A DNA stretch of 64,000 nucleotides from Anoplopoma fimbria. Its lineage: Eukaryota > Chordata > Actinopteri > Perciformes > Anoplopomatidae. Under the pieces are notes generated by a model. The model saw only the letters and a program-made list of their open reading frames with translations. It did not search any database and was not told the origin of the DNA. How positions within the stretch are numbered: position 1 is the stretch's first letter; each line of letters starts with the position of its first letter. The stretch lies in assembly GCF_027596085.1 (NCBI RefSeq), contig NC_072467.1, positions 4,926,861 through 4,990,860 on the forward strand, written 5' to 3'. Positions 50,248 through 63,606 of the stretch are shown here, one piece after another. Both the position numbers and the translations under genes were made by a program.

Positions 50248-53142
50248 TAGGCTTTCTACTGACAGATGTGTGGTGCAGGCTGCATACAAATCAAAGACGT
50301 GACATGATGTTCTTTAATTGCCTGCGACAGAGCTGTTAAACTCCAGATGTTTGACAAGGCCCCTTAAACATTACACCACTCGTTGTGTTATTATGCAGTC
50401 ACGCAATAACATCACAATACACAGGCGCACAAACTGCACTCCCTGTGTGTTTGTGTATGTGTGGGAGAACGGGACATAGGCTCCAAACCGGTGGAACACA
50501 TCCTACATATTAATCCAGTCATTAGAAAACAACCAATCAAAATGTCACCTGGTTTCCTTGTTGTGATTTTACAAGCTCGCTGCCTCTTGTTTACTGTCGC
50601 CTTCCGCAACATCCTTGCTTGGCTAAATTACAACATCTGCAGGCTTTTCATTTCATGTGCTGCAACTTCATAACTACTTTAGCAAGTAGAGGTTTATAAA
50701 TCAATTGCTTGAGCACCAAATGCATATTTTTTCCTCCAAAATGTGTCTACATGTTATACTGAAGTTACACCTGGATGTGGTTTTACAGTAAATCTGCAAT
50801 CAATGAATAACCTCGCCAGATGCTTCACACAAAAACTTGCATTGTAAAATAAAGACGTTTTGGTTAATATCTCGCATGGAGCCAGAGCTAAACCTTAGAT
50901 TTCTCAGAGGTAATTTTTTTTGAAGAATACTATCTCCCCTTGTTTGACCAGATCCGATGCCGCACTAGGGCAAAGTAAACCTGTATTGGGCCAATTCCCC
51001 AGTAAGCCCCTGTGGTGGAAACTGATAAAGTGTCCAGCCATTCCCTGTGTGTCCATCTCTCCCAGCCCTGTCCCTTATAGGTCAATGCTTTACCGGCAGA
51101 CAAGGGGCTTAGGGAATACAATATGCTGCCAGGTCAGGGGTCACACACTGCTTGTGAGGGGAGGCTAAGTGAATAAGCGGGAAATCTGCGGAAACTGAAA
51201 ATAACACAAACAAAAAAGGGAGCAACTTCAATAGGTGTAATATAGGTCTGGAATGAGGTGGACAGAATGGGAGATGTAATATGAGATATTGTCTATTTCC
51301 CCTCCTTCTTCCCCTCCCTCTAGTCAGTGTGTGTAACTGACTCTCTCTAGTCCTGCCTAAGCCCTCTTTGAAAGGGTTAAAGCCACTGCTTCTTGTGGAG
51401 GAGAGAAGGAAAGGTGAGTGTATAGGTTGGGGAGGCAGAGAAGGAGAGAGAGAGGGAGCTGTAGGGCAAAGAGGAAAGAGAATTCCTGACCATTCTTGGC
51501 CCTTTCAATATGTTTAAATCGTATGTAGACTGTTTCAACGGCAGCCTGACAGTTTTCACACCACCAAAACTTGTGTGACCTCGCTGTTCTTACTGTGTAG
51601 GCAAGTCTTGCATCAATCAAATGCTGTCAATACTCCCTTCATGACATGCTTTCTCTCAATAAGCTTTTCCTACCCTCTCTTCCTCTCACTTTTCCTACAG
51701 CTTGTAGTAGCAGCGTGACCTCAAGTGAATCTGAGTGTCAAGCCATCCCCTCCGCTGCTCCTGTCCTCTCATGCATGGCAGTCTGTATAACATAACTCAT
51801 ACGATGGCCGCTGTAATAGTGCTGCTGTTTGATCTGCTAGAATAACTCTGCGTATGTTCTCCTTGTCTCAGGTCACTCTGCCGAGCTCCAATCAATCACT
51901 CTGCTTGGCCGTCTGACTGACTGAAGACTGGATCAATGCTGCACACACACACACACACTCTCACTGACTCTGAAGCACATGGCTCAGGGCTCAGGCTCAC
52001 AGATCACTGCAAGACATCATGCCTGTCTACTGAATGACAGGAAAAACAGAAAGCCTATGGAGTGGAGTTAACAAAAAGATAGACTTGGAAAACAATAGAT
52101 GGCAGAAGGGGGAAAAGAAGGGAGAAAGGAGCTGAGTCAGAGGGTCAGACAGAACGGAGCAGATACTTGATCAAAGTTAATTTTAGCTGATAAGTCCATC
52201 CATCATGTTGATGATACGTTTAATTCATAGTGACGGCATGTGGAGGGAAATGAGTTTTCAGTGAGTGAGGCTGTCATGTTTGACAATATGCATTAAGTCT
52301 GAGCTATCAGTTTGTAGTGAAAACTCGCCAATGTAGCAGCTGTAACTGAATGACTGGAGTTGAAAAGTTGTTGACTTAAATATGGTTTAACAGTGTTTTC
52401 GGGAATACAGGGGGGAGAAAAACGGTGTGGTGCTCACGTTAAACAACAAGCCTAACCTAGCAGAGGTGTGCATTTCCATTATGGCAACTTGTTATCACAT
52501 CAGTGTTTTTCTGTCAGGTAAAGCAGTGCTAATATGAAAGTATATTTTCATGAAAACTGAAGATACCAGAAGAGTGTGGTACTGTATTCAATCTATAAAA
52601 AAAAGCAGCAGTTACTATGTAATTAGCAATAATCACAAACTACAGTTCTGAATCGAAAGCAGAGGAGTTTCATTGTTCACGACACCGTCAAGGATTGCTT
52701 AGTCCAGTTCATGTCTGTCTGTGGTTTCCAGTGAGAGCTTTACTTAATTGAAGGCAAATATAGGGAAATTGAAGACACCATTGGAAGTGGTGAAGGTTTA
52801 ATACTTTATAATAAATATTTTAGCAAATGTTTTCCTTAACAAATGTTTTGTCCACCATGTATGATTATCAGTTAAATCATTATATCCTAAGAAAGACACC
52901 TAGGACTATCTATTCTGAGAAGGGTTAAAAATAAGATTAAACAAAATCGTTAAAGAGGTAATTTTAAGGAAAGTTCATACAATGTGATACAAGGATCAGG
53001 CAATTATAGCTTCAAAGTTGTCTGGCATTCTTGTATTTTTATACATGTTGCATAAGACCAGTTCTGCATGAGTTGGAGGTACCCTGTGGAGTCTTTTTTT
53101 CCTCTTGAAGCGCTATGGAGCAGTTTTTTTTTAATGGGGAAC

Positions 53143-53267
<125 letters not shown>

Positions 53268-53650
53268 TGTTTCCCCGCAATTCATTCTGCACCCTCCGCT
53301 GCAGGATTATGAGCGCTGCTGCTAAAACGACATTACGTGTTTTTTATATCTCAAGGATTCACTGAACATGAACATACATTTTATTTGTTTCCTAGATTAC
53401 TCCACAAGGCGCCTTAAAGATTAGTAATTGTGCTAATGTATTGATTGGAATTTAATTTAATTTGCAAATCTTTATTAGGAATGAATTAGGATGATACGAA
53501 TGATATCTTAAAAAATGCACAGGTAATGCTTATTATTTATTAAAATAGACAAATACTCTAACTCTCATTTTTAACAGTCTTCTCTTGAGAACATATTGAT
53601 GCACTAATACATCGTCAACCTTTTTAACATGACAAGTTTACCATCTTTAC

Positions 53651-53836
53651 CTGTGGGACTCAGAAGATACCACCACAACACGGGCGGGGGCTGAACGTTG
53701 CAGCACGTCCTGGAGGCACTGGACAAGCAGGAAGTGACCTAGATGGCAGATCTGGAAGGTGGACTCCAGGCCGTCCTCCGTCAAGGACCAGGGCTGAGTG
53801 CACACCGCTGCATTGCACACCAGGATGTGAATCGGC
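53651..53836 (-). CDS. wwox: WWOX exon 7 (SDR domain with NAA motif and catalytic serine)
   Basis: This 186-nt exon has a strong acceptor (long C-rich tract, then TTAG) and a donor GTAAAG. The length equals human exon 7 (c.606-791). The frame continues from exon 6 through a split Leu codon and ends in a split Arg codon. The translation contains HILVCNAAV (the SDR NAG/NAA motif that stabilises the central sheet), [23 protein letters not shown], and [16 protein letters not shown] with the active-site Ser (human Ser260 by my residue count). The residue before HLGHF is Cys (FQICHLGHF); human WWOX and most SDRs have Asn there (VNHLGHF), the Asn of the Asn-Ser-Tyr-Lys tetrad. The TGC codon is unambiguous in the sequence. 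I believe zebrafish shares the Cys, so it is probably a fish-lineage state and not an error. Identity as WWOX is very likely; other RDH-like SDRs lack this exon pattern and the PWSLTEDG stretch. Confidence 0.96.
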
Positions 53837-56800
53837 CTAAGGGGGGAGGAAGGCAGAAAATAAACATGTTTGACTTTTTATTGATTATAAGTGAAAACGA
53901 AGTAGACACAGCAGCATAAAAGGAGGATTTGTATATCATATTAGGCTGAAGAAGAGGTAAGGAGAGACAGGGAGAAGAAATAAAAAAAAAAGAAGAGAAA
54001 AAGAGAAGCGAAGGCAGAGAAAGGAAACAGGGTGTCTAATTCCACAGTGTGGTAGACTTCAGAGGTCTACAGAGACAGAGCATCAGTAATGCTGATATGA
54101 TACAGAGGTTTCCAGTGCAACTCCCCACGGCTCGACAGGTACTGTAGATACTGAATACAGCTGGCTGGAATCCAAGAGCAACAACACATTGAAAAGCAAT
54201 CTCAAACCGTTTCAACACACAAGGCTGGTGGAAGTAATGGGTGTTGATACAGGCTCTGTGTAACTACTCTGAGTAACCAAACCCACCAACACATCGACTC
54301 AGAGAGGCTGAGCAGAAGAGAGACAATCAAAGAAAATACACAAACACAAGTCATGATATAAAAAAATAAAAAAAACTGACTTAATTCAGGGGGCTAAATA
54401 AAAATTTAACACAGGCACGTGATGCATTTCCATTCTTGCAGACTTCGTGTGGGCGAGTGAGTAACACTCCCTGCTCGCGTGCCTGTGAATGGAGATTGCT
54501 GGATTGGTCAGGGCAGCGAGAGATCCTTGTCGGTGACAGCGTCGCTCCAGCGAGCTCGAAACCACAGTAACACAGCCGAACAATCCAAACACACCCCACC
54601 AATTTTTAATTTCTTCCATTAGAATTAATTATGAGGCCGAAGGCAATTTGTGTACCCTGTGTTTAAGACTGCCTACTGGATTAATTAAAAACTGGATGCT
54701 GGAAAATTAATGTGTGAATTGTTATGCCTCGCTATAATGAGCCATCCCATGCTATTACATAGGAGTGTACTGTACGATCACCTTCAGGCCTCCGAACACA
54801 CAAGGTTCATTAAAGAGCACAAACCTAGTCACAAGTCAACTTGGAGAATGCCGACCACAGCATATTATCACCAGAGCACACATAAGCACGGAGATATTCA
54901 AATTTTTACCCATAATATAAAAAAAGTAATGACATCTAACTTAATGGCTTAGAGGAAAAAAAAAACAAATGTAAATAAATGACCTTTGTGACCTTCACTT
55001 AAACCTCATAAAACAGGAAAGAAGAGCAAAACACCACAGTTGCTGTGATGTAAAGTTCTGCTCTCAAACAAAAAAAACAACACATTTGTTTTTGGCCCAG
55101 TGATCCCCTGTCTAATAGAGTGTGAAGTACAGTAACATTGTGCTGTACAAAGCAAAACTCTTGGGTCTGATAGCAATCAACTGGCTGGAAGCTGCACAAT
55201 AACACCACAGGTATGAACTCTTGACCTAACTTTTTAACCTTTCACTGTTTTTAAACTGATCATTTACACATTTTTATATCTACTGCAATTTTGGTGACCT
55301 TACACTACAAAAGAACCTCAGTGTGTCACTCAAAGTAAATCACACATTTGTGATCAAAAACTCCAATAACCAACTTTCTCCGGCCAGTAGAGCGATTTCC
55401 CCCACGCAGCTCAGATGGGCCTCTGGTGAGTCTGTTAGTAATGTAAAAGGCCTGTTAATTCAACTGCCCACCAGTTAGTCCCTCTCTCATAAGCGCAGGT
55501 CTAATGAATGTCTTTAATAGGCCTATTGCCGCGTACCACAGTCCCTCTTTCCACATTAGGACCTCAAACAACACTGTGTGCACTGTGCAATCTCAGCGCT
55601 GGTCAAACGAGGGTGTTAACTACCAAACAGGGAGACATCAGTTTATATATTTACTTTAAATAACCCCCCTGGGTATGACCCCTGACCTCCATTATAATGT
55701 GGGCCAGCATGAAGAGATTGCCTGTGTGAGCTGGGCTCAGACTACTGGTCATTAACACTGCACTTTATTGGCTACGGGAAAAGCGGAACTGGCAACAAAC
55801 ATATGGATATGTGTACACCACTCATCCTGATCCATATTCAAACTCACACACCAGAAGTGCATATCTAAAAGTGTGCAAAAACACACAACAATCTTTGTTT
55901 TGCTCACCATAATGCAAAGCATTGATGTATTTATACAGACCACCTATTACACATAATAAGCATGAAATTAGAACAGGATAAATGCACTTAAAAAAAATAA
56001 AAAATCACAGGTGAAAACAAATTGCATGTGTTAATTATGGGCCGTTCAGTAGAAATTGTATTAGGGGCATTCTGTCAACGCCGTCCTCCATCAATTACAT
56101 CCCAATGAAATTGCACTGCATTCAACAATATCAATATCCAGGTAATTTCATTTCAAAGGACAGGCAATTAAAGCAGAATCGGGGTCAATGGAACACAAAG
56201 CAGCGTGAAAGCCACTGACTAAAGCACTTAAAAGCAAGGGAGTGAGAAACGAGAGAAGGAAAAGAAAAAGACTCTGATTACATTTCACCTGTCAATGACA
56301 CGCTGCAGGAGCATTATTGTGCGTGCCTGTACGAGTGTGTTTGTCTCTATGTGTTTACAAAAATGTGTGTGTGTGTTTGCGTCTGCACACAGAATTGTCT
56401 GAGCGTGTGTCCGTGCATGTATGCACATGTACGTGCGTGTTGTGTGTGCGCGCTCCTGCGTGTGTTATGCCTGAAGACATACGTGCAGTAATAGAGTGGT
56501 GGTAGACTCAGACAGCTGCCCAGTGCCATTCACAGCTCAGAGCTCCCAGCCTCCACTCTGCTCTGTTCGCCTTCTGATGAGAATTAATGTACTCTGACGT
56601 CCCCTGGGACTCCCCCTCCCCCTCCCCCCAACAGCACAGCTAATGAAGAAATACAACCTTGCCAAAATACTGAGGTAGAGAGAGAGAGAGAGAGAGAGAA
56701 GAGAGACACACAGACAGAGAAAGACGGAGAGACGGCATGAGAGAGGGAGAAAGAGAGAGAGAGCCGGATGCAGACAAACAAATTGCAAAAAAAAAGGATG

Positions 56801-57050
56801 TGCAAAAAAACTAAACCAGGCAAAGGGTTCTAGGGACAGTAGGCTTAAAGGGAGGTTAAGATACTGCAGTGTGGAGGGAGGGATACATGAAAGAGGATGG
56901 GAGGGAACTATAGGACACGGGGTGAGGGAAGCCACCGCGAGGTTTGGCTGTGACCCAAGACACGTGTCCTGGATGGCCATACCCTGCCCCAGGGCTGCTA
57001 CGGGCAATGACTGCCCTGCCTCTCCCCAAGGGGCTCCCCTGACACACCCC

Positions 57051-57090
<40 letters not shown>

Positions 57091-57872
57091 GCGGGTGGAT
57101 GAGCAATATGGATGACAGAATACATGACCCCAAAATAGCAACTGAGCGACCGACCACGAGACGCAAGACACATGCGGTAAAAGCTGACCACCACAAAATA
57201 AGTGCCATAAAGTCTGGTAGTCTGTTTCCACCAATGTCAAGCAAATCGACACAAATACACCCACGGACTCCTGGGACCATGTCCATATGGTGTCCATCAG
57301 TTAGAGTTTGGTCGTCCTTAAAGTATAGTGTATGTGGGAAGTAGTGGTGACGAATGCATTGGGCCTGAATGACAGACTCCGTTTAGTCCTCATGCTTTTC
57401 TACTTATTTGTTTCTTTATTCCAGTGTTTCCTTTTATTTCTCTCTTCCTGAGTAAGTATAATGAAAAAACAGCTTGAACGTTGAAATGGAACTGAAGGCT
57501 ACTTAAAGTTTGAATAGCTGAGAGACAGTGTCATGATTTGTTGGTTGGGCCTGCTGCCATTTATTTGATTAAAGACCAGCTGTCTCTTCACAAGGGAGAC
57601 TTCCCTCTCTTGCGATTGGTCTATTAGATCCAAAAGGTTATTTTCAACGTGTGAGCTTCTACTTAAAACAGCTTCCTACCTTTCAGTCCGAACAACATTG
57701 CATAGAGCAGTTTTCAATCATTAGGGCATTTGCACAAGTCATAGCGGTGCTCACTGCGCTGGTTTTCTGCAACTGATATTTATTATAAGAATAAGGTCTA
57801 CTCTCTTATCTTATCAAAACATATTAAGAGAAAGATCCAGCTTAGAAGTGTAATAGTTTGGTTTATACTCAC
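53837..57872 (-). other. wwox: WWOX intron 6 (4,036 nt)
   Basis: Complete intron with GTGAGT donor and a C-rich TTAG acceptor. It contains a GA-rich stretch around 56675-56765 and a short CA array at 57059-57088. TAAT-rich AT blocks at 54600-54720 and 56035-56200 could be conserved non-coding DNA. No coding potential is apparent, and the long frame at 56537-57286 is a repeat artefact. Confidence 0.93.
57059..57088. repeat. (CA)15 microsatellite, intron 6
   Basis: Short perfect run after CACACCCCCACACACC. Confidence 0.9.
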
Positions 57873-57961
57873 AGTTTCTTGGCCTTGTATGACTCAGTAA
57901 ACTCCCTGACACTGCGGAGAGAGGCCAGGTCGCACATCATGGCTTCTACCCTTGCTTTGTG
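57873..57961 (-). CDS. wwox: WWOX exon 6 (SDR domain, internal coding exon)
   Basis: This 89-nt internal exon lies between a good pyrimidine-rich acceptor ending TTTACAG and a consensus donor GTGAGT. It reads HKARVEAMMCDLASLRSVRE, then FTESYKAKK, and ends two bases into a Leu codon completed by the next exon. From memory of the human gene, exon 6 is also 89 nt (c.517-605, residues about 173-202) and encodes the matching HKAKVEAM...DLALLRSV segment. WWOX is a cytoplasmic and mitochondria-associated adaptor with two N-terminal WW domains and a C-terminal short-chain dehydrogenase/reductase domain. This piece covers the Rossmann-fold part after the nucleotide-binding glycine loop, including the DLASLRSV segment typical of retinol-dehydrogenase-like SDRs. 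The glycine loop itself (exons 4-5) is outside the window. I see no stop, frameshift or splice defect. Confidence 0.95.
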
Positions 57962-58460
57962 CTGTAAAGACAGGAAACACAAAAGCACAATTGTTATAAC
58001 CCACAGCAACAGAAAAGCAACATGGTCAGCCCCTTTCAAATTTCTTTTTTACAAACTGCCACTTTTATCATCACTGTCAACACATTCAACCAAAAAAAAG
58101 ATCCATGAATCTCCCCTATTTGTGAAAGGTAAACACATCTGTCGTCCTGGAAGAAGAATTGATCCTCTGTTCCTCTTCTTCAAGTTTCTACCTTTTTACA
58201 TACTTTAAGGTTTTTTGGGGGGGAGATTTTCTTGAACAAAATCAAAGGGATGCGGATAAATTATTTTGTGCACTGCACAGACTGCAGAGACATTTAAAGC
58301 AAAATTTGCTAATTTGTGAATTTATGATTTAGTGCTATAGAAATAAAATTATTGATACCGTAACATTCATTCCAACTGGTAAAAAATATGTGAAAAGTGC
58401 TGACACGTAGACACAATCCTGTCTAAAGACTATAGCTTGTGACTGCGTGTTTTCAGCACA

Positions 58461-58565
<105 letters not shown>

Positions 58566-58919
58566 TCATCTTACACCATATGTTAGGAGACAGGGTGAGG
58601 ATAGGAGAGGAGAGAGAAAGATAAATGACTTAAGAAGTGAATGCATAGCTGCATTTACACACTGAGGAAGACGGGCTAAATATTCATCATCCTCTCCATC
58701 ACACTGTAGCGTTCTGCTGCGGGGCAAAGGCCTCAGCAGAGACGCATGCAGGCCTGAAGGAGCATATCTCTTTAATAACAGTGTCGTTCATGTTTATTTT
58801 TAGGACATGATAAAGCATGTCAACTTAGACCCTATTCCCCCTCCGTGCACTTCTCTACATCTTTATCAGCAGATGCCCCCTCAACGCACAACCAAGGTTC
58901 AATCTCCCTAAAACACATG

Positions 58920-59310
58920 AGCTCACGCGGGACCGCGGTGTACGAGAGCGTGCAGCGTGAACCAAGGTGGAGAGTGTTCTGCTCAGACTAACGCTCCATT
59001 AGACTCATTCCTCATGCTGGAAAAGTAAAGGGAGTGAGAGATTGCTCCCAGGACTCCCAGCTGGGCTCTGGGTTCAGCAGCACCAGGTACTCCTGATGCT
59101 ACCTCTCCCCTTCGTCCTGCCCGCCGTCCCCGAGGAACGCTGTCAGCTCACATTACAGCCCGGAACAGCGTTCAGCGTTCCGCTCCCCATCCGCCACCGA
59201 CGCCGCAACTGCTGCTGCTGCTGCTGCTGCTCCTCTGTCAGCCTTTTCCCCTGATCTGATCTCCAGTCTGTGGGCGTCATATGGGAATGTCTCTCCTCTG
59301 CGCGTCTGTC
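58920..59310. promoter_or_regulatory. CpG-rich patch in intron 5, possible regulatory element
   Basis: CpG is scarce across most of the window, but I count about 25 CpG in this roughly 390-nt stretch, 13 of them within 59101-59220. It is moderately GC-rich and contains (CTG)7. I see no TATA box, exon or ORF tied to it. An enhancer, alternative promoter or simply GC-rich unique DNA are all possible. Confidence 0.3.
59209..59231. repeat. (CTG)7 trinucleotide repeat
   Basis: CTG units in a CpG-rich patch, CAG in transcript sense. Not in a recognisable exon. Confidence 0.9.
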
Positions 59311-59471
59311 TCCGCAGAGCCAAGTGTACATGACACTCACAGCAAGGACGCTCCATGGAGCAGTGAGCACAAAGAAAACAAGAAAGGGTTAAGAGCGCCT
59401 TCTGATGGAAATGTGATTCTTCAGGCATTTTACAGACACCTTAACTGCCCCCGGGCGTATTTATGCATGCA

Positions 59472-59612
<141 letters not shown>

Positions 59613-61047
59613 CAATTCAGTGTTGTGACTCAAGGGTAAAACCACGCTATCACACCATTATCTATGCCTGAATTATTCTCTTGATGCTACTCTATACCAT
59701 TATATGGATGCTATTACAAAGCGTTAAAGGGCTGATTATATCTATTATAGATATGATTATAGGGTACCTGCTTATATGATCTGCACACAGCAGTAATCAC
59801 AGGTGAGAGGAGACAACTCTCCTGGCCCCTTTTTACACAGCACACATACACGGAAATGGAAGTAAAGTGGAAAAGGGTTAGCTGTGAAAGAAACGTTCTG
59901 TCACAGAGTATTCAAACAAGTCTAAGAGGAAAATGTGTGATGTAATGAAAAAACTTTATGGTATAAATGTGAGGGAAAAGTTGATCTTATGAAACGGAGA
60001 ATTGAATTTGAGAGCAAGAAAATTGAGACAGTACTTCCAAACAAGGTCAGAGAAGGCAGCAGTGTGATAATTAACAGGTCAGTATAAGGCCTCCTCAACA
60101 GGGTAGCCCTCCATGAGTGTATGACCAGCAGAGAAGATGAGAGCAGGTGTCAGCTTGACGAACACATATCCCCTTCTGAAGAGACAGGGGGGGGAAAAGG
60201 GAAGGAGAGATGGAGTAATGGGAGACCGGAGGGAGGATAGAGGGGGGTTGAAGGGGGGCCACTGGAGCAAATCCAGCAGGGAGAAGGTGAGCAGCCTGCC
60301 TGCCCATCTACCCTCCCCCTGCAGATTGAAGTCTTGCGAAGAAAATAAAGTTTATTGCCTGGAAAGAGGGGGGAAAAGCATGTAAAAAGCATTAAAGCGA
60401 TGGAGGTGAACAATTAGACAGATGGCCAGGTTTTGGAAGGAGAAGAGGAAAAAAAAAAGGGTAGAAAAAGAAGGGAAGAACGCACGGACGCAATCGTTCA
60501 GGGTTTTTATGAGGACCCTGACAACTCCTGGTCTCTTCAAGGGCGAAGGAAAAGTGAGAGGCAGCGAAGCCTCTCTGGTTAACTCCGGAGTAATCGCTGA
60601 GTGTGCAACACCACAGAGCTCGGCTTGGGGTGACAGAGCTTACCGCCCCCAGCTACACACAACCTATCGCTCCATCTAAGTGCAAAAGGCTAATTATGAA
60701 TGAAACACGCGTCACGTGTAAATAACTTTACGGCTTGAAAATTTGAAAACTGCGGCGGCTGCGTGTCCATCTACGCGACCGCACATCCGCAACAGAAAGC
60801 AGCAAGGTCACCACGATGAAAACATGAGCATCAGATCCCTCAGCCCTCCACTCTCAGCTGTCTGCGAGATGACAATGACCTCTGCGACTTTCACCGGGAG
60901 GAGGTGAAGAAGGAAGGAGGGAGCTAAGAGCGAGGATGGAGAGCAAAAGTGCTGCCTAAGTGGCGGAAGTTGGCCTCTGCGGAGGCTCTCCTCGTCTCTC
61001 CTGGTGTTTTCCACGTGAGTTGGGGGATGACATGTGGTCACTGCTGT

Positions 61048-61078
61048 GGGGACGGAGTAGGGGGGTGGAGGGGGGGGG
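61048..61078 (+). repeat. G-run cluster with G-quadruplex potential, intron 5
   Basis: GGGG, GGGGGG and GGGGGGGGG runs within 31 nt on the + strand. A further G-rich run lies at about 61968-61981. Confidence 0.75.
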
Positions 61079-62721
61079 CCCTAATACAATTATAACTGGG
61101 GCCATCCAATCCAATAAAATGAAGAGGTATTAGAGCAGGGGAGCCCCATCCTGTTCAATAAGACACTGGACCACTCTACTAACTCTTAAAACACACACAT
61201 GTAGCCATACTCGCATGCGCACACACAGGTACACACACTTCGCTGACCCCTTTAATAGCATAGCAGCCACCCCTAATGGACGCAAGCAAGTGGAACCGCC
61301 AAATAATACACTGTCTTAATGCACTAGGCTCAATCTCATCCCCCTCTCCCCTTATCCCTCTCAGCCTTCCCTCTCACACTCTAACCCCCGTTTCCATCTT
61401 CTCTCAACTCGTTCTGCCCCCTCGCCACCTCAGCTCCCCTTATAGATCACCAATGCAGGGACAACACTTAAGAAATCAAAAGTACCCCCATATATACAAA
61501 ACACTTACCCTGCAGCCCCACCCCGGTTAACACCTCGGGCATGGATAACGTAGGTAGGAGAGTCAGTAGGCAAGACAGAAAAGTGTACTACTTCGATAGG
61601 TTGACGTGGTTTCAATTGCTCCCTTTGAATAGCCGATATCAATATAAAAGGGACAGCAATGTAACATGACTGCGTTTTAAGCGGCAGGTGCGGAGGTAAG
61701 GTGTTGTAATGGTGGTGAAAGTGAATGAGCAGGGAAGACACCGTGTGAAAAGGGCACCTTATAAAAGCAATTAGAGAAATGACTTTGAGCCCCTCTTCTT
61801 GCTCTGTAGATTAGAACAGGCCTCGGAGGGAGGACCACGGAAGAACTCAGATCTCTATGACCTTGTCCGCAACACGCCACGCTAAATTGGTCATCAGCTT
61901 TTAAGACTGTATTTTATCATAGATATATATTTTTAGCGGAAAGTAAAAAGAGAAAAGGACTGAGGAGGGGGGGGGGGGGGGACTGTGGAATGTGCTGGTC
62001 GTATATCATCCTGTCACAATTATGACGTTTGTTCATAAATACCAACCAATCTCCTCTCCACCTGGCTAAGTCACATGCGCTTGTGCTTATGCACGCACCG
62101 TACACAAACAAAGACATATGGACACACACCACGTGCGGTGGAACGCACATGCACACTGCAAATAAAAAAAAAAAAAAAAAACAGACACATCTGGCTGGGT
62201 GCCCTACCGCGGGTCTGAGGATTGACCTCCACACACAGACAAAGAGACTGATACACATTCAGGAAACATGCATTGAAGCACCTAACACACAAATGAATGC
62301 ACCCGTTCTACACATTACAAACACAAACACACACAAACAAACAAATGCACGCCCATAGACACCCACTTACTCACTGACACGCACACACACTGCAATTAAT
62401 AGGGAGGCAGGTCTCTGGTGAGAGAGAGAAAGTGCCTGTTCAGCACATACAGTACAAGCAGAATATGCAATTTCCTCCAGTTAAGTCTGTATTAAATTGA
62501 TTTCTTCTTTCACTGACACGGACCGGGTTTTTCCCCCCTAATGAAAGCTGGATAATCTACAGGTTTTCCCTTTCCTGAAATCAAGTTACAAATCAAGCAA
62601 TTGCAGGGGCAGATATGGGAAAGGTGAAGGAAGGACATGGGATGATTTTCCAGATGAGAAACATGGAGAATGAGGCACATACGTGCTGCTACTCTTAACG
62701 CAGACATCAGGGGCAGCTCGC

Positions 62722-62778
62722 TCTCACACACACTCTCTCACACACACACTCTCTCACACACACTCTCTCACACACACT

Positions 62779-62813
<35 letters not shown>
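62722..62813. repeat. Compound (CTCTCACACACA)n-(CA)n array
   Basis: Four to five CTCTCTCACACACA-like units, then a pure CA run ending at CGTAAAGG. Confidence 0.92.
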
Positions 62814-62815
<2 letters not shown>

Positions 62816-63053
62816 AAAGGCCAGGCCACGGTTAAGTACATGCCGACATTTGCCTTCAGTGACGTACTAAGGCTTCAGCAGGCCATGTTAGTAAACACTG
62901 CATTAATGACTGTAATTAATGAAACACATTAATTAGTAAGCACTTCAATTAGTTAATCCCTCACTCAGACCTGACAAGGAGTCATGTGGAGACTGCAGAG
63001 AAACACTGAGCATGCTGAGAAAAACACAAAGGAGGAGGGAGGACGGTAGGTAA

Positions 63054-63055
<2 letters not shown>

Positions 63056-63115
<60 letters not shown>
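63056..63115. repeat. (AT)30 perfect dinucleotide repeat
   Basis: Sixty nucleotides of alternating A and T, self-complementary and able to extrude a cruciform. It lies just before the repeat relic at 63150. Confidence 0.95.
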
Positions 63116-63117
<2 letters not shown>

Positions 63118-63149
63118 CCTTCAGCTGATGAAAATTGCAATACCACAAT

Positions 63150-63606
63150 ATATAAATACTCCATTCCTATTCTTCTATAAAAAAATTTACTTATTCAAAT
63201 ATATTGGGGAGTATCAGCAATATGTACTTTAAATAAACCAAGAGTACTCATTGTGCAGACAAAATGGCAGTGTTACATTTTATATTATATAAATATTAAT
63301 AACAATTTTTGAACATGCGAGCAGAATCTTAATGTTGCAGCTTGAGATGATGCAATTTTGACATTATATACTGCTGTGTGTTATTTTATAGTATAGTGAT
63401 GTATTATATTTTATATGCTCATTAAAAAATTTCAAAATCTTAATCTGCAATGAAACTTTTAACTTTGATTGTCAAATAAATGTAGTGAAATTTAAAGTAC
63501 AATATTTCCCTGTAGTGTGGTGGAATAGACGTATATGCATCAAATGGAAATACTTAAATAAAAATAAGTAGAGTAATTGAGTAAATTAGGCTACTTTCCA
63601 CCACTA
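63150..63606 (+). mobile_element. Second copy of the AAGTACTT/CCACCACTG teleost repeat, 5'-truncated
   Basis: GTATCAGCAATATGTACTTT, AAGAGTACTCATTGTGCAG, CTTAATGTTGCAGCTTGAGA, CAAAATCTTAATCTGCAA, GTCAAATAAATGTAGTG, AAAGTACAATATTTCCCTGT and the terminal ACTTTCCACCACTA follow the remembered fish consensus closely. It covers the middle to the 3' end, in + orientation, within intron 5. It is better preserved than the copy at 38911-39728. Confidence 0.7.

Noticed and set aside
56537..57286. 249-codon minus-strand open frame, the longest in the window
   Set aside because: It crosses a CA array, GA-rich DNA and C-runs; composition is low-complexity, no domain is recognisable, and it lies inside intron 6.
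59209..59231. (CTG)7 as a polyglutamine or polyleucine coding repeat
   Set aside because: It occurs in frames with no homology and no splice support, so it is treated as an intronic trinucleotide repeat.
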